A stretch of DNA of 64,000 bases, from assembly GCA_945910005.1 (NCBI GenBank), contig OX246744.1, positions 40,682,906 through 40,746,905 on the forward strand, in the 5' to 3' direction. The DNA comes from Isoperla grammatica. Taxonomy: Eukaryota; Arthropoda; Insecta; Plecoptera; Perlodidae. Of the stretch, positions 57,699-64,000 are shown piece after piece. The stretch's first letter is position 1. Each line of letters starts with the position of its first letter. The notes under the pieces are model-generated. The model made no database searches. It saw nothing but the letters and a program-made list of their open reading frames with translations, and was not told where the DNA came from. A program made the position numbers and the translations under genes.

Positions 57699-59566
57699 CA
57701 TAGGTTATATATCTTGTGTGGAAATATTAAAGAAGTTGTTACATATTTACTCGCTTTGTCCGGAACGAATGCGGACATCGAGCTTGGGTTTTCCTAATGA
57801 ACACTATGTGGAGTGATGAGAAAAATCGGCAAGATCTATCCACAATGAAACAATAAAATCTATGGTAATTCTAAAAACTCACAGGTTGACGATTACTGGC
57901 CACCCATGCATTAAATAATATCTATTAGAATTTAGATCATAGTAGAGTAGCTGTATACTTACATGTAAATGCTATTTTGCATGACTAGATAAAATATTCA
58001 AGCCTTAAAAGGGGAACGGTTTCTCTTCCTTGCTTCTATGGACTGCACGCCATTGAGACATGTACAGGCTGTGCAAAGAAGGATGAAAGCCTACAAATCC
58101 GTGCATAGCCGTGGCGAAAATAACACATTTAAATTAGTTTAAAGCATAATTACGTACTATTTGAAGCATGCACCAACAAAATTGGAAAGTTACAATGATA
58201 GGTAACATAAACAGTGATCTTTGTAGACATTTTATTAGAAAAAACATAAAGTCTGTCTTCCTTGCAAATACCAGGCCCAGTAAATATATTATAAATAAGG
58301 TAATGATAGGGCACAACGTATGGCGTTTTACCATAAGAAAGATCATGACAATTTATAACATCATCGTTATTCGAGGTTTATGTTTTTGTGGTTAATTTAG
58401 CAAACTAGGCGTGATTGTTGATTGAAAAAATAAATCGCATACTTCCGTTATTGCAAATCAGCGTAGAGAAACACTCATGTTGAGAAAACTTAAAGTCGAT
58501 CGATGATAACTGCACATGTAATATAAAGCATTCAAATTGTATGTACTGCAAGTTGAGATTAAGCTTGTGAATATTGTAGAAAAAAATATGCCCCTACCGC
58601 TATTAGTTTTTTATTTATTGAGTGTTGAAATGCGTTGGAATTCCCTATGTTATACATTGTAACTGAACAAAAACCTACACTTTCAATCGTATAACTTTGC
58701 GTAGCACCTTCAAAAAGTAATATATTGTAACAAATTTTCGTCCTAAATGTAGATAACTTCATGACTAACATGAATACGTTTGAAAAAGATGATCGAACGC
58801 AATCTGTTTTCGAGATATTTGCGCTGGTGTGTCAATTTTACCTCAAATCTACTCAAATTAGAAACTATAAATATACTTTATAAATAAAAAAAAATATATA
58901 ATTTCAAGAAGTTCAGTATTAAATGCTACTCACATGTAATAATTCTTGAAATTCATAATTTAGAATAAAAAAAAGTATTTTTTCATGTCCATTTAATTTG
59001 AATAGTTTAGTTGTTGTATTGAATGGGTAGTTCACTTCATCGATCGACTTTAAATTTGAGCAACTCTACTTAAAATATATATTTTCGGGTTATCGCAATT
59101 TAAGAAAAACAAATTGGGTAAAGCTTGCGGATAGGCGATCAGGTTAAGAACACAATTTTTTCTTATAAAAACAATAAAGTTGTGTTACTTATCATCAATC
59201 CCATCAATCACAAATCAATCATCAACAGTTTCTGATTTGGACACTTGGATGCACTACTGTTCCTTGTTTCTTCCAAAAGTCACTGTATAATAATCACACC
59301 TTCATTGTCATCTGCATTGTACCGACCCCTCTCTGTTGTCCCATGCTAGGCTGTCTAGCGCTAGGCAACGTGCACTTCTTATAATGCAGTGAGTGGGGTT
59401 CGAGTACGCGTGTCAATTTTTAAGCTCGCAGTTTCCGAAGGAAGTAGGTAAATATCTTAAGTTATAATTATAATATCAATATATAATAACATATATCTGC
59501 AACCCTTGTTAGTTAGTAACTGGATTTTTGTGAAAGTTGTGTATAATAAAATAAAGCCAACTTCAA
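57699..59566. other. Nothing recognised
   Basis: AT-rich sequence without supported exons, RNA genes or clear repeats. Confidence 0.5.
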
Positions 59567-60239
59567 ATAGTACTTTGCATAACGAGAATGACGGTATAAA
59601 ATTTGGGTCAAAGGATGACATATATCAAATGAAAGCTTGCGACGAGCACTTTTAAAAAAATCATGATATATCTCTGGCAAATCCAGCTTTCTATGTCAAA
59701 ATCAGGGTCAAGGGTCAAATTTGTAATTTTTTTAATAATTGAAAAATGTTTGCAAGTTCAAAAATACACTTTTAGTAAGGTAAATGTATTATATTTCTTT
59801 TAAAAAAAATTAAATCACACCTTACCTTTTTTGACCTTGATTGGGGTCAATTTTCTCAAAATGGGTATTTTCTAAAATTTTCTTCGATTTATTGCCCAAT
59901 ATTCATTATATCAACGTACTTACTCATAAATACGTAAAAATGAATGGTTCTTATTGTTATCACATTGCTTGCACTGTATTCATTTAAAATGGCGGCAGGG
60001 GCGGATCTAGCCTTGATTTATGGGGGGGGGGCGGTTTCATGGAAGGCGATTGCCAATTATTATAGGGGGGGGGGGGGGGGGCTTAAGTGCCTGCTATATA
60101 TATACAAGTTTTGGGGAGTAATTTGTACATTATGTTTAATTTAATCAATCACATTTTCAAAACATACTTTACTTCAGTCAATACTGACATTGTCAGATTT
60201 TGGTGAAGCAATAACATAGTTGTCACTAATGTTGATGTA

Positions 60240-60720
60240 TAAACGAAGAACACACGTAATTTTTTTTTATTTTGAGATAATTACGGAAGTTTCAGGGGTG
60301 TCATTCGGAAATAACGTAATTTCACACTAAGTATCGATTTGTAAGTGAACCTGAGAATATTAATTTAATTAGATTCCTTTTTATTAATCTCATTTACATC
60401 TTCTTTAAGGATATATAAACAAACGTGCGTGACATACCACAGATTTTGAGATAATTACAGAAGTTTAACGGGCTGTCAGTGGAAAATTACCTAATGTTAC
60501 ACACAGTAGCGATTTTTAAAAGAACCAGAGTACCCCTATATTCATTTAATTTGATTCCTGCCAATTAATTTCAATTAGATCTTGTTTAATCACATATAAA
60601 CATACCTGCGTGACATACTACAGATTTGGGGATAATTACGTAAGTTTAACGGGCTATCATTCGAAAATTACTTAATTTCACACATAGTAGCGATTTGTAA
60701 AAGAACCTGAGTATGGCATG
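60240..60720. repeat. About 180-bp tandem repeat, three copies
   Basis: GAGATAATTACGGAAGTTT recurs at about 60273, 60444 and 60629 (third copy GGGATAATTACGTAAGTTT), each followed by a C-rich GGG(C/T)TGTCA-like phrase, a TAATTTCACAC-like block and TAGCGATTTGTAA. Spacing is about 170-186 bp. It lies in the left half of the palindromic element. Confidence 0.75.
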
Positions 60721-61545
60721 CGCATACTTCTCTCTTACTCTCATCCACTCGTTGCTCAGATCTCCTTCTGCCGTGGTTTTCTATCCATAGCCGCATGGAT
60801 TAGGAACATCAGGGTTGACTTCCAAGCAACGTATCTCTGTTTGGTAGATAGCTTGAAGTCGCAGGATATGAAGCAGTAGACAATCGTTACAAGGTGGTAG
60901 CTGATTAGACTTGATATCAACACACGTTACTTCTAAAAAGCTCGTAGCGTAGCTGGTTGACGCATGACAGAGTCGTGGTCAAAGAGCAGAGTTTACAGAC
61001 AAACTCTTCGATTTTTTTTTAATGACATCGATAGAAACTCTCCAGTCCTGACCCATCAAGTGCTTGGCTTGACAAAGAAATGCGGGTGTTTTCTAATGAT
61101 ATTCAAAGTTCTCTTTTTCCCTTTACCACTGAATGAGCTCACTCAGGCTGGAACTCATTAGTCGTCCCCTACACCAAGATGCGTCCGTTGTTAACAAGGT
61201 AACAGTTTCTTGCATGTTATTTCCAATACAGAAAACATATCCATAGCAACATTGGGTGCCTCTAGGTGTAGTGGCCGACTATGAATTCCAACCTTTGTCA
61301 CAACCAGTGCATGGAGGTCAGGAAGGGTATTACATACTTCGAATCTCAACGAACTCGCTAGTTTTTACACATTGAATTGTGTTCGATTTTTGGTGGTCAA
61401 GCGTCCACCAGCTGCGCTACGAGCTTTTAGAAGTAAATCTGATGATATCAAGTCTAATCAGCTACCACCTTGAAACAATTGTCTTTACTGCTTCATAACC
61501 TGTGGCTGCGAGCTATCAACCAAACACGATCTATAGATAGGTTGC

Positions 61546-61820
61546 TTGGAAGCCAACCCTGATGTTCCTGATTCGTGTGGCTATGGATGGAAAACCACGG
61601 CAGAGGGAGATCTGAGCAACGAGTGGATGATTGGAGCTCCAGTACCTTTGACCGTTATGGATCTTCTAGCCTGTAACTGTTGCCGTGTTTGCAAGATGCC
61701 GACATGTGAGTGTTTGGCCAATCAACTAAAGTGTTTCACCCTTGTAAGCTGAAGGATTGTAAAAATACCAGTACCAGTAGCCAGCATGAGAATTCCAGTC
61801 AGTCAGAAGGTAATTAATCT
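61546..61820 (+). pseudogene. Cys-rich (CXC-like) transposon protein remnant
   Basis: An open frame encodes GYGWKTTAEGDLSNEWM and then LACNCCRVCKMPTCECLANQ, and ends at a TGA near 61752. In the +1-shifted frame the sequence continues with a CKLKDCKN-like cysteine pair to a later stop, so a one-base frameshift interrupts it. The spacing of cysteines resembles a CXC/Tesmin-like zinc-binding tail found in animal repeat-encoded proteins; this match is from memory of the pattern and is uncertain. The opposite arm (minus strand about 60810-60735) carries the same fragment with an in-frame TAG. Confidence 0.5.
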
Positions 61821-61854
61821 GATGACTTTGACAGTGACTGCTAAGGTGTAATTA

Positions 61855-62225
61855 AGGCCAGTGTAGGGCACAATGCCCTCTTTGGCCTGATGAGTGATGA
61901 TTGATGAATGATAATGAGGAAGGGAGGAGGGGAAGCCGCCTGTACCGGCACGTAGCCTACTTCTTTCGAAAAGTACCAAGGGGACCATCGGCTTTACGTC
62001 CCATCTGAAAGGACGGTGTAACTTTGGCCAGTCATATGGGTTCCTCCACTAACCTGGACTGCCGAGCAGTTGACGAGAAAAACGAAGCTGTAACACAAGC
62101 TTTCTAACCCTCCAATCTGCTCTAACCAACGGTAACTAGTGTTTCAGAGGTAAGTGGTCACCCATCCACCTCCTGACCTAGCCCGAGGTTGCTTAACTTC
62201 GGTGTTCGTATGGAAACCGGCTAAG
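61855..62225 (-). mobile_element. 5S rRNA-derived SINE-like element
   Basis: On the minus strand the head (about 62225-62150) contains AAGTTAAGCAACCTCGGGCTA followed by GGATGGGTGACCAC. This is a clear match to the 5S rRNA segment AAGCTAAGCAGGGTCGGGC ... GGATGGGAGACC, which includes its internal promoter. It then continues into a non-5S body down to about 61855, with GACGTAAAGCCGATGGTCCC in the middle. A 5S head plus unrelated body is the structure of SINE3-type elements. Confidence 0.7.
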
Positions 62226-63312
62226 CGACCGCGGATAAACCGTTGGCTTAAGGTAGATATAACATAATACTATCATATCACGTATCTTAACATAGTCCGG
62301 CTCTTTTCTAACAATGTGTTTTGTTACAGTAGCACACTAATTCAAGAATATCCTGATTACTGAAGATATTTATTAAAAATTCAGTAATAAACTTAAATAG
62401 TTTAAAAGTTATATGACAATTACATTCTCTTACGATTAATACATAATATTATTATTCGTTATGGCAATTGCAATTAAAATTCTACGTCTTTAGTTTACCC
62501 ACAAGTAATATTTTAGTTACAAGACCTAGTTTGACGATACTTACCTATTGACCATTGACCGCCATTTTGAATGAATACCATGCAAGCAAAGGGATAACAA
62601 TATGAACTATTCATTTTAACATATTTATGAGTAAGTACGTTGATATAATGAATTTTGGCCAGTAAATCGAAGAAAATTTTAGAAATTACCCATTTTAAGG
62701 AAATTGACCCCAATCAAGGTCAAAAAAAAGTCGCGAGTAATTTAATTTTTTTTTTAAGAAATATAATACATCTGCCTTTCTAAAAGTGTATGTTTAAACT
62801 TGCAAACATATTTCATTATTTAATTAAAATTATTAAAAAATTACAAATTTGATCTTTGACCCTGGTTTTGACATAGAAAGCTGGATTTGCCAGAGGTATA
62901 TCATGGTTTTTTGAAAAGTGCTCGTTTTAAGCTTTCATTTGATATATGTCATCCTTTGACCCAAATTTTATACCGATCAGGCCTTTTTCGAGCGTTATGC
63001 AAAGGACTAAAATTGTGAATGCCTGGAACATAATGATTGGAATAAAATGAAATAAATCAACTTCTTTAACTGTAGGTCACCATGAAGAAAACTTCGTGTG
63101 ATTAAATATTTGTAAAAAATATATAAATAATAAATATTAAAATATAAAAATTGTTAAAAATATAATATTTATTTAAGAAATTGTTATTTATTATTTGTGT
63201 AAATATTTTGACTTGATCATATTTTTTAAGTTTCCTGTCAATATGTTTCAGTCGAAACACTGGGTTGCGGAGCACCATGATAATGGCGGAAAATAGCATC
63301 TCACAGTGATCC

Positions 63313-64000
63313 TCGACCAATAAATGCCAACAACATGACCAACGAGTGCCAACAAACGATCGTCCAGTGCCAACAACTCGATCGTCGAGTGCCAACAACT
63401 CGATTGTCGAGTGCCACCAACTTAACCAACGAGTGCCAACAACTTGACCATCGAGTGCCAACAACTCGATCATCGAGTGCCAACAACACGATCATCGAGT
63501 GCCATCAACTTGACTATTGAGTGCCAACAACTCGATCATTGAGTGCCAACAACTCGACCATTGAGTGCCAACAACTCTACTATTGAGTGCCAACAACTCG
63601 ATCATCGATTGCCAACAACTCGATCATCGAGTGCCAACAACTCGATCAACTTGACCATCGAGTGCCAACAACACAATCATCGAGTGCCATCAACTTGACT
63701 ATTGAGTGCCAACAACTCGATCATCGAGTGCCAACAACACGATCATCGAGTGCCATCAACTTGACTATTGAGTGCCAACAACTCGATCATTGAGTGCCAA
63801 CAACTCGACCATTGAGTGCCAACAACTCGACTATTGAGTGCCAACAACTCGATCATCGATTGCCAACAACTCAATCATCGAGTGCCAACAACTCGATCAT
63901 CAAGTGCCAACAACTCGATCATCGACTGCAAACAACTTGACCAACGAGTGCCAACAACTCGATCGTACAGTGCCAACAACTCGATCACGACTGCCAACAA
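63313..64000. repeat. 22-bp satellite running off the window
   Basis: Unit CTCGATCATCGAGTGCCAACAA (written GAGTGCCAACAA plus CTCGATCATC) with variants CTCGACCATT, CTTGACTATT and ACACGATCATC. About 30 copies, and the array continues past the right edge. Each unit contains the near-palindrome CGATCATCGA. The first copies (about 63,320-63,430) are the most diverged. Confidence 0.93.

Larger units (their letters stand above)
59567..63010. mobile_element. Large nested palindromic element (long inverted arms)
   Basis: The left arm (about 59567-60000) and right arm (about 62560-63010) are diverged inverted copies. Markers are CTTTGCATAACG with its complement, GGTATAAAATTTGGGTC, GACCTTGATTGGGGTCAATT and the inner end AAAATGGCGG. 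Inside is a second inverted pair, about 60735-60967 and 61395-61635, sharing GCTACGAGCTTTT, CAAGTCTAATCAGCTACCAC and AACCACGGCAGA. The two palindromes have nearly the same centre, so the whole is a 3.4-kb foldback-like structure with later insertions in its arms. There is no intact transposase. Confidence 0.7.

Noticed and set aside
62150..62225. Functional 5S rRNA gene
   Set aside because: Only the internal part matches. The 5' and 3' portions needed for helix I are absent or unrelated.

Overview
This window is a piece of a metazoan nuclear genome. The evidence is a long minus-strand gene split by phase-consistent spliceosomal introns, extracellular animal domains (thrombospondin type 1, laminin G, immunoglobulin), tRNA- and 5S-derived SINE-like elements, a non-LTR retrotransposon remnant, several DNA transposons, and very large tandem arrays. 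There is no operon structure and nothing prokaryotic. A marine or freshwater invertebrate is likely, but the sequence alone does not fix the phylum.

The one clearly recognisable gene runs on the minus strand from the upper edge of its first visible exon (52242) down to its stop codon (11790-11792). I reconstruct 17 exons whose splice phases join without a break into about 947 codons. In order they encode: the end of a helical Cys module plus a first TSP1; a second, unrecognised Cys-containing helical module; three more TSP1 domains; two LamG domains; one Ig domain; a transmembrane helix; and an acidic, proline-containing cytoplasmic tail ending in a class I PDZ-ligand-like S-T-I. The signal peptide and N-terminus were not found. 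This looks like a type I cell-surface adhesion or guidance-type receptor. I do not recognise a named orthologue.

The striking feature is what fills the introns. Five large minisatellites lie directly against exons, and each unit is a copy of that exon's own edge together with its splice site: an 82-bp array (about 11.96-13.0 kb; 3' splice region of the last exon), a 113-bp array (about 17.5-33.0 kb; LamG2 exon plus 5' splice site), abutting 157-bp and 121-bp arrays (about 35.3-38.1 kb; 3' splice site of LamG1 and 5' splice site of TSP1-4), and a 53/64-bp array (about 39.3-49.1 kb; 3' splice site of TSP1-3). Together they hold hundreds of duplicated splice-site regions in one gene. None of the period lengths is a multiple of three. 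The 157/121 pair meets at what looks like an ancestral 52-bp intron. A sixth, single-copy edge duplication sits upstream of the second Ig exon.

Other regions: 1-2.9 kb is a polypurine (GGGA/GGAGA) degenerate satellite. 3.3-4.4 kb is a TIR element. 5.0-7.2 kb holds pieces of a non-LTR retroelement with a restriction-like endonuclease, flanked by (TAA)n. 7.2-8.5 kb and about 10.6 kb hold SINE-like sequences. 8.6-10.5 kb is a 43+39-bp higher-order satellite. 14.6-16.4 kb is a pogo-like element with a second element nested inside. 26.8-27.8 kb is a hairpin-rich foldback element with an 8-bp target duplication, inserted inside the 113-bp array. 53.3 kb and 57.4 kb hold short inverted-repeat elements. 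55.45 kb holds a possible small plus-strand gene. 59.6-63.0 kb is a large nested palindromic element carrying decayed Cys-rich coding fragments and a 5S-derived SINE. 63.3-64.0 kb begins a 22-bp satellite that runs off the window.
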